This document shows, in pieces, positions 14,317 to 24,225 of a stretch of 64,000 nt of DNA (the first letter of the stretch is position 1; each line of letters begins with the position of its first letter). This stretch comes from Spiroplasma clarkii (lineage in GTDB: Bacteria; Bacillota_I; Bacilli_A; Mycoplasmatales; Mycoplasmataceae). Where the stretch lies: contig NZ_CP024870.1 of NCBI RefSeq assembly GCF_002795265.1, positions 558,001 through 622,000 of the forward strand, in the 5' to 3' direction. The notes beneath the pieces were generated by a model that was not told the origin of the DNA, ran no database searches, and saw only the letters and a list, made by a program, of their open reading frames with translations. Both the position numbers and the translations under genes were made by a program.

Positions 14317-14628
14317 GTGTCAGAATATGAATTAAAAGAGTTGCTCAAAAAATTAGCAACCTCTTCACTATTAGTGGCTTTAGTGACAAATAACATTGAT
14401 TCAAAGTTTCTTAATCTAAAGTTCAAAACACTGGGTGAATTTCTAGCAAACTTCAAAGAACCATTAAGGGAGAAAATTACTCGAACATTTATTAACACTT
14501 ACTTTATGTTTGTTAATAGACTAGCAGATTGTCAAGATTTCAGTAATTTTGTAGATTTAATTGAACGTTGAGAACTGGAAGCCTGTCTTCAATTCTTAGA
14601 TAATTTTCAAAATAAAGTTGTTCATTAA
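14317..14628 (+). CDS. Hypothetical protein, 103 aa
   Basis: A GTG start at 14317 is preceded by AGGAGGTGG. One TGA=Trp lies near residue 85. The 103-residue product is predicted helical and soluble (SEYELKELLKKLATSSLLVA at the N-terminus) with no motif I recognise. It is monocistronic: a terminator hairpin overlaps its stop codon, and the mraZ promoter starts after that. The strong SD and the clean terminator support a real gene. It might correspond to a small conserved mollicute protein of unknown role. Confidence 0.6.
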
Positions 14629-14641
14629 CAACTTTTTTTAT
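14613..14641 (+). terminator. Terminator overlapping the stop codon of the 103-aa gene
   Basis: The perfect 8-bp stem AAGTTGTT/AACAACTT with loop CATT is followed by a T-run. The stop codon TAA lies within the loop and 3' arm. Confidence 0.8.
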
Positions 14642-14698
14642 TTAATTAACCTTTTAAGTTAATTTATGCAATTTGTGGGAAAAAATTTGTAAAAAGTA

Positions 14699-14751
14699 TT
14701 GAAAATGTGTCAAAGTGGTATATAATAATAACTAAGTGGGAGAAAGTGGGG
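14699..14751 (+). promoter_or_regulatory. mraZ promoter with three MraZ-type AAGTGG boxes
   Basis: A -35 like TTGAAA (14699) and a -10 TATAAT (14721) are spaced 16 bp. AAGTGG occurs at 14713, 14734 and 14744. The last two are exactly 10 bp apart and the first is two helical turns (21 bp) upstream, flanking the -10. Established: MraZ binds tandem short GTG/GTGG-type repeats upstream of its own gene. The third box overlaps the likely SD of mraZ. I infer autoregulation of the division cluster from here. Confidence 0.7.
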
Positions 14752-14760
14752 CGATTGACC

Positions 14761-15192
14761 ATGTTATTAGGTACATTTGAACATAACCTTGATGATAAAG
14801 CAAGATTAACAGTTCCTTCAAAATTAAGGAATAAACTTGGAGAATTAGTCATTGTTTCTAAAGGTATTGAAAACTGTTTAGAAATTCGCACCCCCGATTC
14901 TTTTGAAAGACTACGTGAAGAAATAGGTAAAAACAGTAGTTTCAACGCAGCCACTCGTAAAATTGAACGTTTAATACTTTCAAATTCTGAGGAGTTATCA
15001 TTTGATAATGCAGGTAGAATTAAAATCTCTAATGGGCTATTAGAGAAAGTGGGTATTACCAAGCAAGTCTATATTCTAGGGCTAGGAGATAGAGTTGAAA
15101 TTTGAGATAAATCAGCATATGAACAATTAGAATCTGAAATGGATGCTAGTGAGATTTATGATGCTGCTGAAAAATTGGGCGGAGTAAAATAA
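14761..15192 (+). CDS. mraZ: Transcriptional regulator MraZ
   Basis: 143 residues. Start MLLGTFEHNLDDKARLTVPS and the repeated AbrB-like halves (second half EELSFDNAGRIKISNGLLEK near residue 78) are diagnostic. MraZ forms a ring-shaped oligomer that binds DNA upstream of mraZ-rsmH and controls the division cluster. I chose ATG 14761 over an upstream in-frame extension because the family begins MxxG-x-x-x-H-x-L-D and the extension would read through the promoter. Its stop overlaps the rsmH ATG (TAATG). Confidence 0.95.
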
Positions 15193-16136
15193 TGACACAA
15201 AAACATGTCTCTGTGTTATTGAATGAAGCAATTGCTTTGTTAAATATTCAAGCAGAAGGAGTTTATGTTGATTGCACGTTGGGCCGTGCAGGACACAGTG
15301 TTGAGATTTTAAAACAATTAACAACTGGGCATTTATATGCTATTGATCAAGATGAAGAAGCCATCAAAGCTAGTTACACCACACTTAAAAAAGTGGGTGA
15401 AAATTTTACTATCTTAGAAGGTAATTTTGTTGATATTAAAGCAATGTTAGCTGTAAACAATGTCAAACAAGTTAATGGAATTTTATATGATTTAGGTGTT
15501 TCATCACCACAATTTGATGAAGGCAATAGGGGCTTTAGTTACCGTTTTGATGCACCTCTTGATATGAGAATGGATGTTAACAACAACCAAATGACTGCAC
15601 AAATTGTTGTAAATACTTTTAGTGAAAAACAGTTAGCTGATATATTTTATCAATATGGAGATGAAAAATTTTCATACCAAATTGCTAAAAATATTATTAA
15701 AGTAAGAACAAAACAAGCAATCACTACAACTAATGAATTGGTGGAAGTTATAAAGCAAGCACTTCCACAAAAAGTTTTAAAACAAAAAAAGCATCCAGCA
15801 AAGAAAACTTTTCAAGCATTAAGGGTTTATGTTAATAACGAATTAGAAGTATTAAAAAAATCCTTAAATCAAGCACTAGATCTTTTATTACCTGGAGGAA
15901 GGGTAGTAGTTATTACTTTTCAATCTCATGAAGAAAGAATAGTCAAAGAATTGTTTAAAAGCAAAACAACCAACAGTGAGGACAAATTTTTAGCTAAATT
16001 ACCAATTGATAATTTAATTAAAGCCAAAGAATTTGCATTGGTTCATAAAAAACCAATTTCACCAAATCAAGCAGAATTAGAAAACAATAGAAGAAGCCAT
16101 AGTGCTAAACTATGAGCAATCCAAAAGGTGGTGTAA
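15192..16136 (+). CDS. rsmH: 16S rRNA (cytosine-1402-N4)-methyltransferase
   Basis: 314 residues. It methylates C1402 of 16S rRNA using SAM. Visible family motifs: HVSVLLNEAIALL at the start, the SAM motif VDCTLGRAGHS near residue 28, LYDLGVSSPQFDEGNRGFSY near 100, the KKTFQALRVYVNNELE block near 205, and FQSHEERIVKE near 240. Translationally coupled to mraZ by a 1-bp overlap. The final part (KLWAIQKVV) reads through a TGA as Trp. The next gene starts 3 bases after the stop. Confidence 0.95.
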
Positions 16137-16138
16137 TT

Positions 16139-17740
16139 ATGAATACTGAAATCTATGCAACTTTAGAAATTAGAAAAAAAGAACTTAGAGTTGTTGTTGT
16201 GAGATATCGTCAAGGTTCAACCTCAGTAATTTTTAAAGAAAAAATTGCTGGGGAGTGATTATCTGAAAATGATATAGTAAATGATCATAAGCATGCTGCT
16301 CAAAAATTTCGTCGAGTTATTGATAGTTTTGAAAAAACTTTTAACCAAAAAATTCAAAGAGTTATCTTAGTGCTACCATCAAAAACATTACAAATTTTGG
16401 ATAAAGATGATAGTATGGATTTGAGTGACAAAGCAGGTATCTCTGAAAATGTTGTCACTAGTATGCTTGAAAAAATTAAAAATGATAACAAAACTGCTGG
16501 ACGTCAAATTGTTTCAATTAGACCTTACAGTTTTAAAACTCAAGATGGTGCAGAAAGTCCTTATGCTCCAATTACAATTAAAAGTAATTACTTACTAATT
16601 AGAACAAAAATTTACACAGTGGCTGCTGAGGTTTACACATCTCATCTTGGAGTATTAACTGCTGCCAACCTTGAGCTTTTAACAATCACCATTGACATGT
16701 TTTCAATTGGTAAAGCAATTATCAGTGAGCGAGAATTTAGAAATGCTCAGGTTGTAGTTAATTGAGGGTATGATACAATTAAAGTTGGGTTTTATGCTAG
16801 AGAAGCACTTAACAAAGTGATTTCTTTAAACTTTGGGGTAGCTTGAATTATCAAGCGCATGTCTGAAGCTTTAAGTGTTAAAACAAGAGATATAGAAAAA
16901 TACTTATTTAAACTAATTGATTGTTCAAAAGAAACTTTTGGTAGTGAAGAGTTAGTTTTTAGGAAATACAGCTCAACTGAACAAAGATCACTAGTTTATA
17001 ATGCACAAACTATGCGAGAATACATTTACACAGAATTTAAAAAATGTATTGACATTATTGATGATAGAATCAAGACTGAAATTCCATTAGCAATTGATTA
17101 CAATGTTTTTTACTATGGTAGAGTCACTGAAGTCACTGGTTTTCCAGATATTTTGATGAAAAGTGAATTATATAAACGCACCAAAGTTTATTACTCAAAT
17201 ATGATTGGTGGCAATGAATTGTGATTAACTTCAGCAATTGGTGCAGTTAAACAACAAAGACAAGCAAATAAGAATAGCACACACACTTTTAAAACATCAA
17301 CTGGAATTTTAGATCTAACTTTACACCAAAACTTAGGTCAAACTCAAGTAATTAATCAAACCAAGACTATACCTACCTTTAATTTAAAACCAAACTTTAA
17401 TCCCCAACCAAACCCAGTCCAATATGGAATGAAGCCACAAGCACAGTATCAAACACAAAATGTCACTACTATGCCACCAAGCCCAAGAGGTCAATTTAAT
17501 CCAAATCAACAGTGGTATCCAATGCCACCAAGTCATTATGTACCTCAACCAACTAACGTTCAAAGACAGCGAGTAGCTGAACCAAACCGAAACTTTAATC
17601 CAAATGGTATGAGCAACCAACCAGTGCAACACCCATACCAAAATCAATATCAAAATCAATACCAATACCAAAACCAAAATTCAAACCAACATCAACAAAA
17701 CTATGGACAAAATTATTATAAAAACCATAACAATTCTTAG
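16139..17740 (+). CDS. ftsA: FtsA-like cell division protein with long Q/N/P-rich tail
   Basis: 533 residues lying between rsmH and ftsZ, where mollicutes keep a divergent FtsA. The first ~395 residues fit an actin-like FtsA: beta-strand start YATLEIRKKELRVVVVRYRQ, an SHMA/2C-like stretch, VYTSHLGVLTAANLELLTIT near residue 178 and repeated strand-helix units. FtsA tethers FtsZ to the membrane. From about residue 400 the sequence becomes a low-complexity tail rich in Gln, Asn, Pro and Tyr (for example QYQNQYQYQNQNSNQHQQ), unlike normal FtsA, which ends in a short amphipathic helix. No such helix is obvious. Assignment rests on context plus weak motif resemblance. Confidence 0.7.
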
Positions 17741-17807
17741 TTTTAGGTGGTAATATAGAGTAAATGGTTAAAATTTAGAAAATATAGCAAGGAAAAGAGG
17801 GTTAAAA

Positions 17808-19028
17808 ATGAATCAAAAGAATTACCATATTGCAAAAATTAAAGTCATCGGTGTTGGAGGCGGTGGTGGAAATGCTGTTAATCGCATGATTGAAGATGGG
17901 GTTAATGGTGTTGAATTTATTGTTGCCAATACAGATTTACAAGATTTATATAAAAGTCCAGTTGAAAACAAAATTGTTTTAGGGGAGAAATTAACAAAAG
18001 GACTTGGAGCTGGTGCAAAACCAAATATTGGGAGAGAAGCAGCCTTAGAAGCAGAACCACAGCTTAAAAAAGCACTAGAAGGTGCTGATTTAATCTTTTT
18101 AGCTGCTGGAATGGGTGGAGGAACTGGAACTGGTGCAGCTCCAGTTGTTGCTCGAATTGCCAAAGAAACAGGTGCTTTAGTTGTGGCTATTGTGACCAAA
18201 CCATTCAAATGAGAAGGTAAAAATAGAACAATTTTTGCAATGGATGGTATTGATGAACTAAGAAAAAATGTTGACTCAATTATTGTGATCTCAAATGACC
18301 GTTTACGTCAAATTGGGGGAACTCTGCCAGTTATGAAAGCCTTTAAAGAAGCAGATAACATTTTAAAACAAGGAGTTCAAGCAATTACTGATTTAACAGC
18401 AGTACCTGCTATTATGAACGTTGACTTTGCTGATGTGCGAACTATTATGGAAGGTCAAGGTAATGCAATTTTTGGAATTGGAATTGGTAGAGGACCAAAT
18501 AAAGTAATTGAAGCTACAAATAAAGCTGTAACTTCATCACTACTAGAAACCTCAATTTATGGTGCAAAAAATGCTCTAATCAACATTACTGGAGGTGTTA
18601 ACCACTCTCTTGAAGATGCTGAAGATGTAATTGACATTATTAACCAAGCTGCTGGAGTTGAATTAGACCCAATTATTGGTTTCTCAGTAAATGAGCATTT
18701 GGATGATGAAATCATTGTCACAATTATTGCTACAGGATTTGATGACAATTATAACCCAATTTCTGAAAGTGCTACTGGATCTGCACATCAACAAAATTCA
18801 CAAAGTCACCACCAAGCTGAAAATGTTGAAACAGTTTATGATAAAAGAACATCATTTATGGAATCAAGAGATGACAAAAGACCTAGTTTTGTTAGAGAAT
18901 CTCAACCTGAACAATTTCAAGGTGGTAATCATGAAGATACAACTGAAGAAGCTCCAATTGTGAGAAAAATTGATGATACAGTTGATGATGAAGAAGATGA
19001 CTTATTTTCTAACAATGATTGAATTTAA
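17808..19028 (+). CDS. ftsZ: Cell division protein FtsZ
   Basis: 406 residues. A tubulin-like GTPase that forms the division ring. Signatures: [20 protein letters not shown] at residue ~10, the tubulin motif GGGTGTG in [17 protein letters not shown] near 103, and [20 protein letters not shown] near 205 with the catalytic-loop acids. The linker after ~320 is His/Gln-rich and then acidic, ending [14 protein letters not shown]; the usual C-terminal FtsA/ZipA-binding peptide is not evident. SD AAAAGAGGG precedes the ATG. A terminator follows 3 bp after the stop. Confidence 0.97.
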
Positions 19029-19029
19029 T

Positions 19030-19058
19030 TTAAAGACTTTTAGAAGTCTTTTTTTATT
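19030..19058 (+). terminator. Terminator of the mraZ-ftsZ cluster
   Basis: Perfect stem AAAGACTT/AAGTCTTT, loop TTAG, then a run of T, directly after ftsZ. Confidence 0.88.
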
Positions 19059-19235
19059 GAAAACCAAACACTTTTCCATTTTTTTTAAATTTCTATTTTG
19101 ACTAAAAAAAAGGTCTAAAATACTCCTATTTTTAGGGGGTTTTTTGAGATTTTAAAAAATTGGGCAAACCCTGAAAAATTTGCAATTTCAGCCACAATTT
19201 GTTAGTATCTAAATAGGCGATGGAGGTCTAGAAAA

Positions 19236-19451
19236 ATGCAAAAATTAGTACAAGTACAAAAATTTGATAGTTTACAAGCATTTTTTGCTATGCCTGCATT
19301 GTCATTAAAAAATACGTTTTTTAATGATTTTTTAGTATGCGCGAATACAACCAATATGATGGGCAATTACCGCACATTACCTATGATTATTAAAGGAAAT
19401 AAGTTCTGAACAGACTCGGTTAAGGGATTTATAAATGAATGTATTTTATAA
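19236..19451 (+). CDS. Small hypothetical protein, 71 aa
   Basis: The ATG is preceded by GGAGG about 11 bp upstream. The frame has one TGA=Trp (residue 58, KFWTDSVKGF). The product MQKLVQVQKFDSLQAFFAMP... has no signal peptide or TM. A spaced pattern FAxP-x-(x)S ... LP ... W recurs in the 66-aa ORF at 54599, suggesting a small uncharacterised family. It lies alone between the ftsZ terminator and another hairpin. Not recognised otherwise; it may be a fragment of a larger lost gene. Confidence 0.5.
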
Positions 19452-19509
19452 TGATATTGTGTATTAATAAAATAAATATCTAAAATATTTAATTAATATA
19501 AAAAGATTA

Positions 19510-19584
19510 TAAAAGAGCATTAATTTTATAGATTACCTTACCAGTGTTAGTAAGATGGTACTATAAATTTAATGCTCCTTTTTT
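19510..19584. terminator. Long imperfect inverted repeat, possible bidirectional terminator
   Basis: AAAAGAGCATTAATTTTATAG (19510 onward) is complementary to CTATAAATTTAATGCTC (19561 onward), with a ~30-nt interior that also pairs (ACCTTACCAGTG...). The plus strand has a T-run after the second arm; the minus strand has T-rich sequence after the first. It could end both the 71-aa gene and the convergent membrane protein gene. Confidence 0.55.
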
Positions 19585-19623
19585 TATGAAAAGTTTATTA
19601 AGTAAAGTATGTGTCTTATTAAT

Positions 19624-20094
19624 CTACAGGTATAAAATTAATGCAATCACACCAGATATAATCAACAATATCACACCAGTTAGCAAAAACATTTTACCAA
19701 TTCTTCTATTTCTACCTTCTTCTACAGTAAAGGTTGATTGATACCTTCTGCGAGAATCATTGTAGAACTTAGCTGAATGGTTGTTTCTGATAAAGCCAAT
19801 CAAAAGTCAGATAAAGACTGAAACTGCACCAAAGGCTGTAGTAATAAATTCAGTACGTTCAAGACTTTTGAGGGCAAAAATACCTAAAATAAAACTAAAA
19901 CCTGTAATAATTGCACAAATAAGGGCAATTATTATATAATCAAATCAGCGAAGTTTTTTCGAAGAAAGGTAGTCAACTTCACGTTCAATCCCACCAGATT
20001 GGATGTCTAATACTTGATCATCAACTTGTTGTTGGTGGGCCTTTCTTCTCTCTTTGTTGATTCTTCTAAATGAAGATTTATTATTTTCTTTCAT
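19624..20094 (-). CDS. Two-TM membrane protein with basic cytoplasmic N-terminus
   Basis: 156 residues on the minus strand, with TGA=Trp at residues 50 and 90. The first ~50 residues are very hydrophilic and basic (FRRINKERRKAHQQQVDDQ). TM segments follow at ~52-72 (YIIIALICAIITGFSFILGIF) and ~76-93 (ITTAFGAVSVFIWLLIGF), and a final hydrophobic stretch at ~132-155 (KMFLLTGVILLIISGVIALI). The start is fixed by CGAGGTGAAC just upstream; a longer in-frame ATG lies inside the promoter. I recognise no family. It diverges from oppB, sharing a 65-bp intergenic region. Confidence 0.7.
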
Positions 20095-20159
20095 TAGTTC
20101 ACCTCGTATAATTATTATAGTGGAAAACAAATGGTTTTAGAAAAAAGGAAGGAAAAATT
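20095..20159. promoter_or_regulatory. Divergent promoter between the membrane protein gene and oppB
   Basis: The intergenic 65 bp holds a plus-strand TATAAT at 20107 and a minus-strand TATAAT covering 20114-20119, so the two -10 elements face away and nearly overlap. The oppB SD (GGAAGGAAAA) is at its right end. No regulator site is recognised. Confidence 0.45.
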
Positions 20160-21437
20160 ATGGAAAACAAGTCAAAATCTTCTCCAGAGAACCTCGAAAG
20201 CTCATCACAGAGTAAGACTGAGATTATTAAAAATTCAAAGTTAGAAACTTTATTTGAAGAAGTTTCCTTAGATGAGCAAGTAAGTGGTGGGGCAAAATTC
20301 GCTTGAGAAAAAACAAAATATGGTTTATCAAAATTTAACCAATCACGGATTGAATTTTTGAACCGAACACCATTATTAAGTTATTCTGTCAAAAGAATCT
20401 TGTATGCCATTGTTACTTTGTACTTGGCAATGATTGTCATGTATGTTTTATTAAGAATAGTGACCCCAGATAGTGTTTACATTGCAGATATCAATTTAGA
20501 CAAAATGGGAGTTTCTGCAGGGGACCCAATCTACTACCAGTTAATTGAAAACCGTAAGAGGTTGTTGGGGGTTGATGGACCACTAATTAGTCAAATCTTT
20601 AAGTATTTGAATAACATCACACCATTATGAAGAAAAACAATTTTACTTGATCCTTCTTTTGAAGTGGTTAATGGAAATTTAGAAATTGTTGGTCGTGAAG
20701 TAAAAATGTGAATGTACTTAGGAGTAATCTTTGGAAGATCTACAGGAATTCCATTGGGTACTATGGTACAAACTTCTTTTGCTGAATCAATGCCAGTTTC
20801 TTTCAAAGTTGGTGCCTTAGCAGTATTGCTATCATATGCTTTAGGAATGCCCTTAGGAATTTTGGCAGCTAAATACAAAGAAAAATGGCAAGATACTTCA
20901 ATTAATGGGGTTAACTTAATTATTCTAGCAATTCCATCATTGGTTATTATTAAAATTCTTTATGAACTTTCTATTTACTATCTTGGGGCTGGGGCACGTT
21001 GAGAAGATGCTGACCTATTCACAAAGATGTTTCCAATAATTGGGGTAATGTTATTAATTATGCCCTCAATTGTGGTAAATACTCGTAGATATGTAATTGA
21101 TGAGATGACTGCAGACTATACAAAATTTGCAATGTCAAAAGGACTAAGCAATAGTTATGTCTTCTATGTCCATGTTTTTAGAAATGCTTCACTAAGACTA
21201 GTGAAAAATATCCCAGAAATCTTTATCCTAACAATGTTTGGATCAAGTATTTTGGTGGAACAACACTGGAATATTCCAGGTATGAGTAAATTTATTCTTG
21301 CTGGGGTTAGAGATCGAGATACATTTGTAGTTTTAGGATACATTTATGTTTCCGCAGGAATTGGGATTTTTGCTAACTTGTTAGGTGACCTAGCATTAGC
21401 AATCTTAGATCCAAGAGTAAAACTAACATCAAAATAG
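20160..21437 (+). CDS. oppB: Oligopeptide ABC transporter permease OppB
   Basis: 425 residues, longer than the usual ~310-330 because of a ~75-residue hydrophilic N-terminal extension rich in Ser/Glu/Lys. The TM core starts at SVKRILYAIVTLYLAMIVMY (~77). The binding-protein-dependent transport signature near residue 305 reads DYTKFAMSKGLSNSYVFYVH (the EAA loop that docks the ATPase). The C-terminus ends LGDLALAILDPRVKLTSK, typical of OppB. With OppC it forms the channel importing peptides, the amino-acid source of these parasites. First gene of oppBCDFA. Confidence 0.93.
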
Positions 21438-21455
21438 ATTAGGAGTTTATTGATC

Positions 21456-22430
21456 ATGAAAACAAAACAAAATGCAATTATTGATATCAATCAACTTGAC
21501 AAATCTATGTTTGAAATAGTTGGTACTAATATTGAAGCTGCAGAACGTATCTCAACAAAACCATACAGTTATTGAAAATCAGTATTTTTAAGAATTTTGA
21601 AAAACCCAACCTTTATTATCTCATTTACATTACTAGTTGTGGTGGTGGCAATGGCTTGTTCAATTGGAATTGGTGCTTATGCAGTACCTGTTGACAGTAG
21701 CTTTTTAAATCGAAATCAGGCACCAAGTGCAGAACACTGATTTGGAACAGGAGGTTTTGGAGAGGATTTATGAACTAAGGTTTGAATTGGAACCAGAACT
21801 ACATTGTTGTTTACATTGATTGTAGCTTCAATTCAAATTTGTTTAGGAATTATTATTGGATCAATTTGAGGATTTTACTCAAGACTTGATATTATGTTTA
21901 TTGAGATCACAAGATTCATTACATTAATTCCATCATTAATTTTATGATTGGTAGTTATCTTCTTGTTTGGAGGTAACAAATCAATTGCAGTAATTACCTT
22001 TGCAATTTCAATTACCAGTTGGGTAGGACTTGCTTCACTAATTAGGGTGCAAATTATGTTAACAAAAAATACAGAATATAATATTGCCTCAAAAGTGTTA
22101 GGAACTCCTGGACATAAAATTATTAGAAAAAACATTATGCCAAAAATTCTCCCAATTATTATTCAAACTTCATCATTTGCAATTCCTAATGCAATTGCAA
22201 TTGACTCATTGTTAGCTTACTATGGGTTTGGATTTATTGCTGCAACTTCAAATAAAGAAGCATCCCTGGGTTCAATTTTGAATGAATTATTAAGTAATAC
22301 AGATTGACAAACTCCAGGTCAGCGTCATTTATTTGTAGTACCAATTGCTATGGTTGCTGGAATCTCATTGATCTTTTTCCTAGCTGGAAAAGTGTTTGCC
22401 GATTCTCTTGACCCAAAAACACATAGATAG
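21456..22430 (+). CDS. oppC: Oligopeptide ABC transporter permease OppC
   Basis: 324 residues. N-terminal cytoplasmic part, then TM1 near residue 52 (PTFIISFTLLVVVVAMACS). The extracytoplasmic stretch APSAEHWFGTGGFGEDLWTK matches the OppC hallmark that reads HPFGTDxxGRDxxSR in other bacteria. The EAA-like loop near 205 is NIASKVLGTPGHKIIRKNIM. The C-terminus FLAGKVFADSLDPKTHR is typical. SD AGGAG precedes the ATG; 18 bp after oppB and 13 bp before oppD. Confidence 0.93.
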
Positions 22431-22443
22431 GAAAGGTTTTTAT

Positions 22444-24219
22444 ATGAAGAAAGAAAATAGAGTATTATCTGTTCGAAACATGGAAGTAAAATTTCGTGTA
22501 AGAAACCGGATTTTAACTGCAATTCGCAATGTTTCATTTGATGTTTTCAATGAAGAAGTACTTGCAATTGTTGGTGAATCAGGAAGTGGTAAGTCTGTTA
22601 TTACAAAAACTTTTACTGGAATGCTTGAAGCTAATGGGTGAATTAGCGAAGGGTCAATAGTTTATCGTCCAAGTCAAGCTACAATTAATGATGACAAAGC
22701 TTTTTTTAAAGAGCCAATCGATTTAGTTAACTTGCAAAAACCATTAATTTCACATGAAGTTGTGAGGTTTGTTTCAAAAAGAAATAAAAAAGTTATCAAA
22801 AAACTTCAAGCTGAAGTGAAAAAACTTTACCAGTTAAATCCATTAACTGTTGAAGAAGATCAAGAAAAAGGTATTGAATTAGAACAACACAAAGATCTAG
22901 TGCAACAAAATTTAACTAAAAATAATGCGGCACTAACAATTTTAAAAACTAAGTTAGGTTTACTAAAAGAAAAGGAAGGGTTTACTTCATCAAATCGAAT
23001 TTTTAACAAAATTGCGAAACTTGATGGGGAAATTCAGTACTTAGAAGACTTAAATAAGGTAATTGCTAACAGGGATTATCGTAATGATAAAATCGAAGAA
23101 ATTGAGTTAACAATTGAAAAAAAAGTTTCAGACACATCAAAGGTAAAACCTCTGACAGTCTTACAAAAACTTTCAATTAAAAAAATTATTGCAATTGTTG
23201 AAAAATATTTAAAATCATCAGAAGTTGTGACTACTGGTGAATATGATTATATAAATCAGTACTTTTCAAAAAGAAATCAACTTTCTCGATTTGAAAGTGA
23301 ATTAAAAGATATCACCAATGTTTTACAAGCAAAAGGATCAATTGATGAAAAACACTTTGAAAATATTTTAAATGACTGAAAACGTGTTTCAAATTCTGCT
23401 TTTGTAAACAGAATTAAGGCTACTAAAGAAATTCGTCAGGTTCGTGGAAAAACAGTTTCAACAATTTTCCAAGATCCAATGACATCTTTAAACCCATTGT
23501 TATCAGTTGGGTTTCAAATATCAGAAGTGTTAAGAAAACAATTGAAAATGAGTATTAAAGAAGCAAAAAAAGAAGCTATTGAATTATTAAGAAAAGTTGG
23601 AATCACTAATCCAGAAAAGCGCTACTCTGACATTCCAGGAAGATATTCTGGGGGGATGAGACAAAGAGTTGTTATTGCTATTGCATTAGCATGTCGCCCA
23701 AAAATCTTGATTTGTGATGAACCAACCACAGCTCTTGATGTTACTATCCAAGCTCAAATCTTGAAGTTAATTAAAGAACTACAAAAAGAATACAAATTCT
23801 CAGTTCTATTTATTACTCATGACTTGGGGGTAGTGGCTGCAATTGCTGACCGCATTGCAGTTATGTATGCTGGACAAATTGTGGAAATTGGAACTACAGA
23901 TGAAATTTTCAATGATCCAAAACATCCATATACTTGAGCATTGTTATCATCATTGCCTCAATTAGGAACAAAAGGAAAAGACTTGTTCTCAATTGCTGGA
24001 ACACCTCCATCATTATTTGGAAGTATTAAAGGTGATGCTTTTGCTCCCAGAAATAAGTTTGCTATGAAAGTAGATTATGAACTTGAACCACCAATGTTTC
24101 AAGTTTCAGAAACTCATTTTGCCAAAACTTGATTACTACATAAGGATGCACCAAAAATTGAAAAACCAACTGAAATTAAAAACCTAAGAGAACTCATAGA
24201 AAAATCAATGAAGGAGTAA
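22444..24219 (+). CDS. oppD: Oligopeptide ABC transporter ATPase OppD with ~240-aa insertion
   Basis: 591 residues against ~330-350 for typical OppD. Walker A GESGSGKS is at residue 44, but the Q-loop (TIFQDPMTSLNPL) comes only at ~340, where ~100 is normal. The interval holds a Lys/Glu-rich helical region (~95-325) predicted as coiled coil. Downstream everything is canonical: YSGGMRQRV at ~401, Walker B ILICDEPTTALD, switch ITHDLGVV, and the OppD/F C-terminal HPYTWALLSSLPQ block. No frame break: the insertion reads through in frame. It powers peptide import with OppF. Catalytic motifs are complete, so it should be active. Confidence 0.93.
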
Positions 24220-24225
24220 GATGCC

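Noticed and set aside
13147-15324. Minus-strand ORFs opposite pheT, DUF177, mraZ and rsmH
   Set aside because: Shadows of confirmed genes without SD.
17384-17677. Minus-strand 97-aa hydrophobic ORF opposite the FtsA tail
   Set aside because: It is the antisense of the Gln/Asn-rich codons and has no SD or promoter.
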